A DNA stretch of 64,000 bases, from contig CANMKB010000001.1 of assembly GCA_947498415.1 (NCBI GenBank), positions 186,001-250,000 of the forward strand. The letters run 5' to 3'. Position numbers and translations under genes: made by a program. Below are positions 8,753-16,367 of this stretch, one piece after another; position 1 is the first letter of the stretch, and the number at the start of each line of letters is the position of its first letter. Below the pieces are notes generated by a model that was not told the DNA's origin, did no database searches, and saw nothing but the letters and a program-made list of their open reading frames with translations. Source of the stretch: an uncultured Paracoccaceae bacterium (GTDB lineage: Bacteria; Pseudomonadota; Alphaproteobacteria; Rhodobacterales; Rhodobacteraceae).

Positions 8753-9238
8753 ACAAAGTTCAAGGTATACAAATCATCGTGTATGTTTTTTTAGTACTCC
8801 AGATTCTGCAACAACTGATGCTGGCAGAGCCTATTTTTCCAGAAATCAATTTGCGTTGAGAATTTTTAAGTCAAATGGCCGAGCAAGGTCCGTTCAATAA
8901 TTTACAATCAAAAGTTTGTCCCTTCTGAACACTTGCAGCGGATCTCAGTGCCACTTCTAAATATTAGCTCTAAACAATGATACCAGAGCGTCTGCTTCCC
9001 GCAATTTCCGAAAGAAGTATCGCACCTGCAGCGAATGACCGCTCTCCGCCCCTTTGACACTTTCCGCAAGCGGCCCAAAGCTGCCATACGTGAAATTTGC
9101 GGCTAACGACTGCTTCGAGCCCAAACCTCCCAAATGCTGCACGTTCACGAACGTCCGCTTTCTGCTATTTGAACGTTGCCTGTTCAACTCATGTCGAGGA
9201 AGCTTCTAGGCTACGGCAAACAGATCCTTGTGCTCTTC
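8753..9238. other. gene-free region with a probable dispersed intergenic repeat
   Basis: No credible coding frame was found over about 490 bases. On the minus strand the stretch around 8985-9170 resembles, from memory, a GC-rich intergenic sequence that recurs in many Rhodobacteraceae genomes (GCAGCGAATG...CCGCTT and GCAAGCGGCCCAAAGC near 9031-9083). It yields short open frames with no protein-like character. An adjoining integrase remnant suggests that the whole interval is debris from an old insertion. Confidence 0.35.
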
Positions 9239-9460
9239 CTAAGCAAGTTTTTCTGCACCTTGCCATAGTCCGTTCTGGGCCGCCCCTGTACTTTTGATTT
9301 CGATGGCTTCTGCGATGGCCAAAGCATTTTCAAGGTCGACGCCCAAGTATCGCGCGGTGCTACTCAACACCAACACACCCAAAGGTGCTGCTCTTCACCA
9401 TGTACCCAAACAGAAGTTGGGCGCTGCGTCTTTTCCGCAATCAAACGCTTCTGGTAAACG
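9239..9460 (-). pseudogene. decayed C-terminal end of a tyrosine recombinase (integrase)
   Basis: Read on the minus strand, one frame gives SAQLLFGYMVKSST near 9395-9432. After a frame change, a second frame gives TARYLGVDLENALAIAEAIEI (in two pieces, 9290-9350), ending with TAG at 9241-9239. In intact tyrosine integrases of this type the C-terminus reads approximately A-V-Q-L-L-L-G-H-T-K-x-x-S-T-V-R-Y-L-G-V-D-x-E-D-A-L. The motif order is preserved, but it is broken by a stop and a frameshift, and the His of LLGH is Tyr. The upstream catalytic Arg and His region is not recognisable. It is a relic only. Confidence 0.6.
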
Positions 9461-9507
9461 CAAGCAAGGACAAAATAGCGATGTGCTGTCTTGTCCGTGC
9501 ATTTAGA

Positions 9508-10293
9508 TTAGAGGCTTGGCAGAGGAGGTAAGTCTTGGCCTAACCACGTGTTTGAAAAGTCGTTCAACTCTCCACCTAGTGTCTTGTGCAAGATGAATGT
9601 ATTCACCCAGAACAACAGATCAAGGTTCCCCTTTTTGACGCCGATAAAGGCCGGAGACTCCTTCAGGATGAACTTTGTCTCGATATCAGCATCTGCGTCT
9701 GCCGCGCTAATCGCCGCCGCCACCGTGTTGCCGCTGACCAAAACGTCGACCTGACCGGATTCAAAGGCCGCACGGGTTGCAGCATTATCGCCAAAGCGGA
9801 TGATTTCGGTGGTCTCTGGGGCGATCTTGGTCAGTTCCAAGTCCTCTAGCGTGCCGCCTGTGAGGCCAACAGACATGCCCGCCAGATCAGCGACGCCTGC
9901 GATGGACTTATCCGAGGCTGCAAAGACACCCGAAAAGAACGGAGCATAGGCCGATGAGAACCAGATCGATTTCGCACGTTCCGGGTTTGCGCCCATTGTT
10001 GCGATGACCAGATCAACGCGATCCGTTTCAAGGAACGGGATACGCTGGTTTGATGTCACGGGAACCAGTTCCAACTCAACGCCCAGATCGGCTGCGATCA
10101 GTTTGGCGACATCAACGTCATATCCTTCGTATTCGCCTGAGGCACCCAACGCGCCAAATGGCGCAAAAGATTCAGGGATGGCAATTTTTACTGTGCCTTC
10201 CGCAAGGATCTCTGCAAGATCTGCGGCTGCTTGTGTTGCAAAAACCGGCAATGAAAACGCCACTGCCGCTATGAGTTTGTTTAGTCTGTTCAT
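9508..10293 (-). CDS. amino-acid ABC transporter substrate-binding protein, second cassette
   Basis: 261 aa periplasmic binding protein of the type-3 (polar amino acid) family. The signal peptide runs MNRLNKLIAAVAFSLPVFA to about residue 24. The mature part shows SFAPFGALGASGEYEGYDVDVAKLIA and the DLVIATMG hinge strand. The start at 10293 is chosen because AGGA lies 6 bases upstream; an ATG six bases earlier is also possible. It is last of three genes transcribed leftward, behind two permeases. It is shorter than the AapJ-like protein of the first operon and is not its close copy. Ligand unknown. Confidence 0.85.
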   Translation of the reverse strand: MNRLNKLIAAVAFSLPVFATQAAADLAEILAEGTVKIAIPESFAPFGALGASGEYEGYDVDVAKLIAADLGVELELVPVTSNQRIPFLETDRVDLVIATMGANPERAKSIWFSSAYAPFFSGVFAASDKSIAGVADLAGMSVGLTGGTLEDLELTKIAPETTEIIRFGDNAATRAAFESGQVDVLVSGNTVAAAISAADADADIETKFILKESPAFIGVKKGNLDLLFWVNTFILHKTLGGELNDFSNTWLGQDLPPLPSL

Positions 10294-10318
10294 GATCATT
10301 CCTATTCGTTCGTGAAGT

Positions 10319-11023
10319 TTATGCCGCGACAGGTGCCGTTTTTGGCACCGTCCCAAGCCGTTTTTCCAGCCGAAGAGCCAGCCGAGAAAGGGGGAAACAC
10401 AGCGCGAAATAGATCAACGCCATCAAGGGGTAGATGATGAAAGGTTCAGTGCCGTCCACGGGGGCATTGGCCCAGCGTTTGCCGATGCTCATCAAGTCCG
10501 AGAACCCGATGATATAGGCCAATGACGTGCCTTTGATAATCTGGACCAGAAAACCAACTGTCGGGGCAAGGGAGACCCGAAGAGCTTGCGGCAAGATCAC
10601 CGTGCAGAGGGTTTGAAGAAAGCGCATGCCAAGCGCCTCAGCCCCCTCCCATTGCCCATCCGGAAGGCTTTGGATAGCGCCGCGCCAAACTTCGGCCAAA
10701 TACGCGCTACTATAAAGCGTCAGCGCCAAACTGGCCGCGACCCAGATATTCACGTCAAACCCAATCAAGCGCGGCACACCGAGCCCGAACAAGAACAAAA
10801 GCATCAGTAACGGGGCGGACTGGAAAAACCAGATATAGCCTTGTGCGACGACCCGTGTCGGTTTTGCGGGCATGATCCGCAGGACTGTGATGCCAGCCGC
10901 AACGATCCCGCCCCCTATGAATGCGATCAGGGACAAATAGATCGTGAACTGCGTCGCATATAGGAGCTGAAACAAGACAACGCCTTGGGGCTCTCCAAAC
11001 ATGGCCGTGAAAATATCTTTCAT
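10319..11023 (-). CDS. amino-acid ABC transporter permease, second cassette (second permease)
   Basis: 234 aa inner-membrane permease of the HisM/GlnP type. About five membrane segments and the EAA loop EVWRGAIQSLPDGQWEGAEA (about 20 residues) are visible. The start at 11023 is chosen because its ATGA overlaps the stop of the preceding permease gene and a GGTGG site lies just upstream. The binding-protein gene follows after 25 bases. With its partner it should form the channel of a second polar amino-acid importer, for which no ATPase gene is present nearby on this strand. Confidence 0.85.
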   Translation of the reverse strand: MKDIFTAMFGEPQGVVLFQLLYATQFTIYLSLIAFIGGGIVAAGITVLRIMPAKPTRVVAQGYIWFFQSAPLLMLLFLFGLGVPRLIGFDVNIWVAASLALTLYSSAYLAEVWRGAIQSLPDGQWEGAEALGMRFLQTLCTVILPQALRVSLAPTVGFLVQIIKGTSLAYIIGFSDLMSIGKRWANAPVDGTEPFIIYPLMALIYFALCFPLSRLALRLEKRLGTVPKTAPVAA

Positions 11024-11697
11024 CGCGCCACCTGCCACGCAAAAAGGCGGTGCTGCAACGCAGCAAGCAACACCTTGAAGCTCAGAGAAATCAGAATGTA
11101 GAGGGCTGTGAGGGTAAAAAAGACCTCAAAGGTGCGGAACGTTCTACTATCGATAAACTTCCCAGCTTGGGTAAGATCGTTCACACCAATTTCAGAAATC
11201 ACCCCAGTTGTCAGGAACAAAAAGATGAACTGGCTTGTCAAAGACGGATACATTTTCGCGACGGCTTGGGGCAAAATGATCTTGAAGAAAATCAAAACAT
11301 TGCCAAGACCAAGTGCCGCTGCTGCCTCGCGCTGACCATCAGACACCGTGCCGTACCCGGCTCTTAATATCTCCGAAAAATAGGCGGAAAAATTGAAAAC
11401 CAGGGCCAAAAGCGCATGCGCCCAAAACGGCCACTGATAACCAAGCAGCATCGGCAACCCAAAGACCACAAAGAACAACTGCACAATCAGCGGCGTATTG
11501 CGGATGAACTCAACATAGCAGGTCGCTACGGTTTTCAGATAGCGGATCTGCGCAAAGCGGACACCGGACAAAGCCAAAGCCAACGTGAACCCCAACAACG
11601 CGGCAGCTAAGGTCAGTGCAACGCTAAACGCCGCGCCTTCGAGAAGGAGATAAACGTATTCAGTGCGTCTATAAATTTCAAAAAAGCGCAAATCCAT
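11020..11697 (-). CDS. amino-acid ABC transporter permease, second cassette (first permease)
   Basis: 225 aa permease of the HisQ/GlnP type with about five membrane segments. The ATPase-contacting loop reads EILRAGYGTVSDGQREAAAA. Start ATG 11697 (MDLRFFEIYRR) is preferred over an in-frame start 60 bases upstream, because the extension is not membrane-like and carries no family features. It is the first gene of the cassette. Its promoter must lie in the 860-base gene-poor stretch to the right. Confidence 0.83.
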   Translation of the reverse strand: MDLRFFEIYRRTEYVYLLLEGAAFSVALTLAAALLGFTLALALSGVRFAQIRYLKTVATCYVEFIRNTPLIVQLFFVVFGLPMLLGYQWPFWAHALLALVFNFSAYFSEILRAGYGTVSDGQREAAAALGLGNVLIFFKIILPQAVAKMYPSLTSQFIFLFLTTGVISEIGVNDLTQAGKFIDSRTFRTFEVFFTLTALYILISLSFKVLLAALQHRLFAWQVAR

Positions 11698-11792
11698 GGG
11701 AAGCACGTGGCCAGATAAACCTCGGGGTTGACAGGCAGGATGCGATGCCTGCGGCACAGATCAAAGGAGCTGACAAAGAAACGAGTGATTTT

Positions 11793-11969
11793 TCAGACGT
11801 TTGCACAGATATTGGGCGAGCTAGGTACATCAGTTGGAAGAGCTTTGCCACAAAGAGTAACATAAGCAGAAGGTGGATGATCTTCAGCGATGATGCGTGT
11901 CGCCGCAAATGCGTCTGATAGATAGCGGCCACTGGCAACTTTGAAGGCAAGGTCGGTTTTGTCCCGCAC
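11793..11969 (-). other. short open frame of about 58 codons, possible gene remnant
   Basis: A frame from GTG 11969 to TGA 11793 encodes a peptide with a protein-like composition (GRYLSDAFAATRIIAEDHPP, then SAYVTLCGKALPTDVPSSPN). It has no clear ribosome-binding site and no family I recognise. An in-frame stop sits only a few codons upstream of the GTG, so it may be the tail of a broken gene. Confidence 0.25.
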
Positions 11970-12557
11970 AGTTGCTATCTAGGTGTTCTATGCTGAACGT
12001 CTGCTTTCTTTGAAATCACATCAGATTCTCCCACATTTCTCGGAACCAATTTTGTTGGGCATTCGCAATGAAACTGCATGCAGTCTGAGAGGCAGGCTTA
12101 TGTGATCAAAGAGGCAAGTTCGGCAGTTCAACGTTTTTTGGTCTCTTTGATTTCAAAGAGAAAAACTCAACGTCAGAGGTAAAACTTTGTGCCCCTTCTC
12201 ACTTACTTAGCGCTGACTTGAAAGCATCGAAAAAGGTGCAGAATTTGTTTTGCCAACAGCGAAATAGATTTCGCCTGATTTTATAAACGTTTAACAAGAC
12301 CTCCAAAGGATAACCCTTAGAGGTCTTATTTGTTTGCAGCGCCCCGCATCCCTTCGCAGGAGATGCCCTGTGCATCCTAAGGCTAACGGTTGACACACGC
12401 GTTCGTCCGGATGTCTGTTAGATCTCAGAATGCTTCATGTGTTTTCAGGTACACAGTCGATGTGCGGCATGTGCGGTTGTGTGAGACTTGGGATTGGCTA
12501 GTCTGGCGCTACGTTGCCCACAGGAAACATCTGGGCCACCAAATTCAGGATGCCCCA
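11970..12557. other. gene-poor intergenic region with two palindromes
   Basis: About 590 bases with no supported gene. It holds a 20-base palindrome, TCTCTTTGA-TT-TCAAAGAGA (12142-12161), with another copy of TCAAAGAG a short distance upstream near 12110. It also holds the hairpin at 12296-12327, described separately. It probably carries the promoter of the leftward transporter cassette and that of the rightward gene at 12558. Confidence 0.4.
12296..12327. terminator. inverted repeat, possible terminator
   Basis: AAGACCTC (12296-12303) pairs perfectly with GAGGTCTT (12320-12327), and the loop contains a further AAGG/CCTT pairing. ATTTGTTT follows on the plus strand. No gene ends immediately upstream, so either it is a leftover of a lost gene or it acts as a regulatory hairpin. 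Confidence 0.4.
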
Positions 12558-13589
12558 ATGTCGCCTACAGACCGATCCATCGAAGAAGACCAATCCAACG
12601 CACATGTGCGCCGCATCCGTGGTGAATTTGTCAGGGGCGTGAGCGGGTTTCGGCATTGGATTGGGGATCCGGAGTTTCCGGCGGAACCAGACCGGTATCA
12701 CCTGTTTGTCGCGCTCAATTGCCCTTGGTGCCATCGTGTCACCCTTGCGCGGGGGGTGTTGAGGCTGTCAGGTCACCTTTCGATGGATGTCGCCTTTCCC
12801 AATCGCACCACAAGCGACGACCCTGTGGCGGAAAACCTGTGGGAGTTTCGCCCCGATCGGATTGCGACGTTAACCCAAACCACACTTCCAGAGTGCACCG
12901 AAGAAACAGCAACGGGCCAATCCTATCGGTTGGCTAAGGACATCTACAAAGCAGAGGGTTCTGACGAGCAATCTGTTCCGATCCTGTATGACAAAGTGCA
13001 AAAGCGCATCGTGAACAACGAAAGCGCTGAGATCATTCGCATGCTGGACCAGCATGCCGATGCCTTGCGCGGCGAGACAAAAGCATCAAGCTTTCCGACG
13101 CTTTATCCGCAGGATGAGCGTGTTCAATCTGACATCAACACGTTGAACGAAGAGATCTATACCGCAATCAACAACGGCGCATATAAGGCTGGTTTTTCCT
13201 CGGACCAATCTGTCTATGCTGAGGCGTATCGCGCCTACTTTAAAGCGCTCGACATGTTGGAAACGCGGCTTTCTGATGGTCGTGCTTTCCTTACCGGGGA
13301 GTGTTTCACAGAAGCAGACTTGCGTTTGTTTCCAACACTTTACCGACATGACCCCGTGTATTATGTGCGCATGAAATTAAACGGTGCCAGAATATTGGAT
13401 TACCCGTTCCTATGGAAATGGATATGCCGGGTATATGCGCTTGAAGGCGTTGCGGAGAGCAGCTCATTGACCCATTGTCGACAAGGGTATTTCGGGCGTT
13501 CGTGGAACGGGGTTGTACCGCTTGGCCCGGAAAGGCCGATGACATACCCCAAAGCCTACAGCCACCCAGAGCTTGCTCTGAAGGCCTAA
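12558..13589 (+). CDS. glutathionyl-hydroquinone reductase-like GST (Xi class), CPWC variant
   Basis: 343 aa, related to YqjG/EcfG-type glutathione transferases that reduce glutathionyl-hydroquinones through an N-terminal Cys. The thioredoxin-like domain carries LNCPWCHRV with Cys55. The usual family motif is CPWA, so this protein has a glutaredoxin-like CxxC. The all-helical domain follows (NNESAEIIRM and AINNGAYKAGF). ATG 12558 is chosen for CAGGA seven bases upstream and because homologous sequence begins there; an open frame extends 56 codons further. A paralogue with CPWA lies at 50835-51809. Its last four bases overlap the convergent TauE gene. Confidence 0.85.
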   Translation: MSPTDRSIEEDQSNAHVRRIRGEFVRGVSGFRHWIGDPEFPAEPDRYHLFVALNCPWCHRVTLARGVLRLSGHLSMDVAFPNRTTSDDPVAENLWEFRPDRIATLTQTTLPECTEETATGQSYRLAKDIYKAEGSDEQSVPILYDKVQKRIVNNESAEIIRMLDQHADALRGETKASSFPTLYPQDERVQSDINTLNEEIYTAINNGAYKAGFSSDQSVYAEAYRAYFKALDMLETRLSDGRAFLTGECFTEADLRLFPTLYRHDPVYYVRMKLNGARILDYPFLWKWICRVYALEGVAESSSLTHCRQGYFGRSWNGVVPLGPERPMTYPKAYSHPELALKA

Positions 13590-14359
13590 CCAAACACACC
13601 TTTTCGGATGAGATTTACACCAGCGATACAAAGAACAACGAGAGTGAGTGTTCGAAACAGGTGTTGATCGAGCCGGTCTTGGATTTTGAAGCCAATCCAC
13701 ATTCCAATCATGGATGGCACAATGAGCAATAGCGAGAAAGGCGCGCTGGAGGCATTCACAACCCCAGACTTCAGATGCGCCGCTGTCAGCACGATGGCCC
13801 CAGCCCCATACATCGCGCCTTGAACGACCATTTGTTTGGCTTTGGGGGTGTTCGTTGCCAACAGAAACAGAACTGTCGTGGGGCCCCAAGTGCCGGCCAG
13901 CCCGCCCAAAGTGCCCGAGATACCCCCGATAATCCATTCAGCAAGACGTCGTCTGTGGGGTGGAATGAAAAACCTCACCCCAGCCAGTTGGATCAGCGTC
14001 AGAGCTGTAACGGGCACTCCAATGACGATGTAGAACACCTGACTTGGGATCGCAGGAACAAGCTGCGCGGCCAGAAGGATTGTTATGGCAACGATGGTCA
14101 TATACCGCCAATACTCGCCTACAGCGGCAACTGCGGGGCCGACTCCTTGGCGAAAGGTCTGAACGACATTGCTGACCACAACTGGGAAAATCATCGCGGC
14201 GATTGCGAATTTGGGGTCGGTTAACGAACTTACCCCTGAGACGATGATCAACGGCAGCGCAAATCCGATGGACCCTTTAACGATCCCTGCAAACAGAGCC
14301 ACCGCCAGACAAAGCGCAAAGGTGGTTGGGCTAAGCGTTGCAGCGATCTCAAAATCCAT
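13586..14359 (-). CDS. TauE/SafE family membrane exporter
   Basis: 257 aa with about eight hydrophobic segments. It contains the family features GxVKGSIGFALPLI near the N-terminus and GGISGTLGGLAGTWGPT in the middle. The family exports sulfoacetate, sulfite or other organic anions across the inner membrane. ATG 14359 is taken as the start; a TTG eight codons upstream is possible. It stands alone on the minus strand, converging on the hydroquinone reductase gene. The substrate cannot be told from the sequence. Confidence 0.85.
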   Translation of the reverse strand: MDFEIAATLSPTTFALCLAVALFAGIVKGSIGFALPLIIVSGVSSLTDPKFAIAAMIFPVVVSNVVQTFRQGVGPAVAAVGEYWRYMTIVAITILLAAQLVPAIPSQVFYIVIGVPVTALTLIQLAGVRFFIPPHRRRLAEWIIGGISGTLGGLAGTWGPTTVLFLLATNTPKAKQMVVQGAMYGAGAIVLTAAHLKSGVVNASSAPFSLLLIVPSMIGMWIGFKIQDRLDQHLFRTLTLVVLCIAGVNLIRKGVFG

Positions 14360-14398
14360 TAACCGATCCGCGATGTTAAACAATTGCGTTTAGGGGTA

Positions 14399-14636
14399 TC
14401 AGGACATGCCCACATCTCCAAGGAAGATGTATCCCGCGCCATGGATCGTTTTACTCCCTGCGGAATCTTCGAGGACATCGCTTTCAAAATTCGCAGACCA
14501 GCCGTGGAACTTTCACATTCATACTGAAATTGCTTTGGCGCTTTGGCTTTTCTCAGATGAGCGCTGACACGTGCAACACGATGGCATTGTGATCGAAGAT
14601 CAACGCAAGTTCGACCGATCAGTTCGCCGCACAGAT
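14399..14636 (-). pseudogene. possible remnant of a response-regulator DNA-binding domain
   Basis: On the minus strand, one frame ends LEDSAGSKTIHGAGYIFLGD just before TGA at 14401-14399. This resembles the final beta-hairpin of an OmpR-type winged helix (R-T-V-R-G-x-G-Y-x-F). Further upstream, in another frame, HRVARVSAHLRKAK resembles the recognition helix (D-V-H-I-S-R-L-R-x-K). The two pieces are out of frame and separated by a stop, so if the reading is right this is a decayed gene. The match is by eye and short. Confidence 0.28.
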
Positions 14637-14927
14637 CTAGCTTTTGGGGAGGGGAAGACACCCGGGTAAACCTGCCGGAAGCACAAGCTTCGCCCCTGCT
14701 GCATAAAGCTTTGAAGAAAGCCCCTCCTCTGACGATGTGACCGTCAAACTCAGGGGGCCAGCTGCTAAAATTGAAATGTCAGCCTCAAGATTTTCAAGCA
14801 AATCTGCTGATGGCAACAACACAACATACCCCGGGGCTGCGTCTGACAGAAGTGCGACGCCTGCTAATGTTGTCACCCACCCCGCCAAAACAATCGGCAA
14901 TGCGAACGCAATGCGTTTAATAATCAT
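14637..14927 (-). CDS. small exported or membrane-anchored protein of unknown function
   Basis: 96 aa. The N-terminus (MIIKRIAFALPIVLAGWV) is a signal peptide or membrane anchor, and the rest is short and moderately hydrophobic, ending GCLPLPKS. ATG 14927 overlaps the stop of the preceding gene by 11 bases, so it is the last gene of a four-gene leftward operon (16360-17856, 15966-16367, 14917-15969, then this). No family recognised. Translational coupling is the main evidence that it is real. Confidence 0.5.
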   Translation of the reverse strand: MIIKRIAFALPIVLAGWVTTLAGVALLSDAAPGYVVLLPSADLLENLEADISILAAGPLSLTVTSSEEGLSSKLYAAGAKLVLPAGLPGCLPLPKS

Positions 14928-15969
14928 GGATATGCTCAAGCTGAAGATCGTTCTGTTCAAGCTCTCTGAGTGTTTGGGCCAACACACCCACTTTGACCAG
15001 GATGAGATGCCTGTAGTCCTTAAACCCCTGCCGCTGCATCGAAACAAACGCAAGATCGTTGGTCGGTTCGTCCGATATTGCAGTTAGTAGAATGTCATCA
15101 TTTCCCGCAATCTCAACGAAATCTGCACCGGCATTGGCCATCGCGTTTAAAAGATGCGTAAGCTCTCTGTAGCGTGGTGTTTGAATCACCGTGCCTTGTT
15201 GCGTCGTTTGGATCACTTGCACGTTGGATTGACTGTGCAGCCAAGTCTCATCCGCACCAGACACCACCATTCTGAGTGTGAGCTCATCTGCGCCAACGCC
15301 GTCTACCGCAGAGGCGATGATACCTGCGTAAGCGGCTTTGGCACTGTATTCCAAACCAAGGGAGATCTTTCTTTCAGTATCGCGAAACGAAGCCGCCTGT
15401 ACATTGTTCAGGTCATCTTTGTCTTTGCGGAAATCCCACTTGTACCAAGGGGTTTGTTGAAGGAATTCCGCATAGTCTTTGGCCTGTCTGGCAGAGAGCG
15501 TATCACTTGGCGACGGTGATGCGCCTCTCACCATCGAAGCCAAGCGCCCGAAGGTTTCTTCATAGGCCGCCTTGAGGGCCAATTCTGCAGAGAAACTCAC
15601 ACCGATGACATAGACCATTTGTTTTGTCGCGGTGTCGACACCGCCATGTTCTGAAGCCTGCTGTGTGACAGCACACAAAGACGACCAAAAGCCCCGGATG
15701 GATTGAGCGTAGCCATAGTCATGCGGATCATCTGTTTCGATAACACGGGCATAGTCTTCGTAGGCATGAACGATATGCCACTCTGGGTAGGTCAACAGGG
15801 TGCGTGCCTCGGAGCGATGGTCTGCTGCCGGGAGCAGAGGGTCATAGCCCTCTGCCAACGCGGTTCCCTGACAGGCAGTTTCAACGTAGATAATTGGCGA
15901 TGCGAGGGCGACCACAAGCAGCAACACAAGAAGTGTTGCACGCTTGAGCCAACGTAACAGCCAACTCAT
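14917..15969 (-). CDS. membrane-anchored protein of unknown function with YPEW motif
   Basis: 350 aa. One N-terminal membrane segment (about 9-29) is followed by a large, probably periplasmic domain. The most striking stretch is LLTYPEWHIVHAYEDYARV (about 58-76), and FWSSLCAV and TPWYKWDF also look conserved in character. I recall uncharacterised proteins with a TYPEW motif in other proteobacteria but know no function. Its start overlaps the preceding gene by four bases and its end overlaps the next by 11. It probably works with the FAD oxidase encoded first in this operon. Confidence 0.7.
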   Translation of the reverse strand: MSWLLRWLKRATLLVLLLVVALASPIIYVETACQGTALAEGYDPLLPAADHRSEARTLLTYPEWHIVHAYEDYARVIETDDPHDYGYAQSIRGFWSSLCAVTQQASEHGGVDTATKQMVYVIGVSFSAELALKAAYEETFGRLASMVRGASPSPSDTLSARQAKDYAEFLQQTPWYKWDFRKDKDDLNNVQAASFRDTERKISLGLEYSAKAAYAGIIASAVDGVGADELTLRMVVSGADETWLHSQSNVQVIQTTQQGTVIQTPRYRELTHLLNAMANAGADFVEIAGNDDILLTAISDEPTNDLAFVSMQRQGFKDYRHLILVKVGVLAQTLRELEQNDLQLEHIHDY

Positions 15970-16367
15970 TGATCTTTCTCAAATCGCAAACCGGCCAAGA
16001 GGGCAAAGCCGCCCAGCGCGAGATGAGGTAAATTGGCGAACACACGCGGCAGCGACATGTCCATGCCAAGTGAGTCATTTGTAAAAATGCCCAAATCTAA
16101 GAAGCCATATCCGGTAAAGAACCCAAATACCCCATCCCCAAGATAGGCCGCACCAAAGAGCACCAAAAAGGTTCTTGCAGCGTTCTTAGAGATGAGCCCC
16201 GCCACAAGCGCCCAAAGTGCTGAGGCGACGTGTAGTGCATCGTCATACAGATCGAGCGCAAAGATACCAAAGGCCAAGCCATTCTCGTCTGTCAGGCCCG
16301 GAAGGTAGTTAATGGATGCAGCGATCATGAGGGCGACAAAATAGCCGTAACAGATTTTCCTAAGCAT
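15966..16367 (-). CDS. small polytopic membrane protein (DUF4383-like)
   Basis: 133 aa with four hydrophobic segments (near 5-20, 35-58, 64-85 and 108-128). The pattern DDALHVASALWALVAGL followed by a Phe/Gly-rich stretch resembles small four-helix membrane proteins such as DUF4383; this assignment is tentative. ATG 16367 is preferred because it overlaps the FAD-oxidase stop by eight bases and the upstream extension is not protein-like. It probably anchors or accepts electrons from its operon partners, but that is inference. Confidence 0.65.
   Translation of the reverse strand: MLRKICYGYFVALMIAASINYLPGLTDENGLAFGIFALDLYDDALHVASALWALVAGLISKNAARTFLVLFGAAYLGDGVFGFFTGYGFLDLGIFTNDSLGMDMSLPRVFANLPHLALGGFALLAGLRFEKDQ

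Noticed and set aside
8957..9187. Minus-strand open frame of 76 codons
   Set aside because: It falls in a GC-rich repeat-like intergenic stretch, has no ribosome-binding site and its composition is not protein-like.
14359..14661. Minus-strand open frame of 100 codons after the TauE gene
   Set aside because: It overlaps the TauE start and its frame mixes pieces that look better in another frame. It is treated as part of a possible gene remnant instead.
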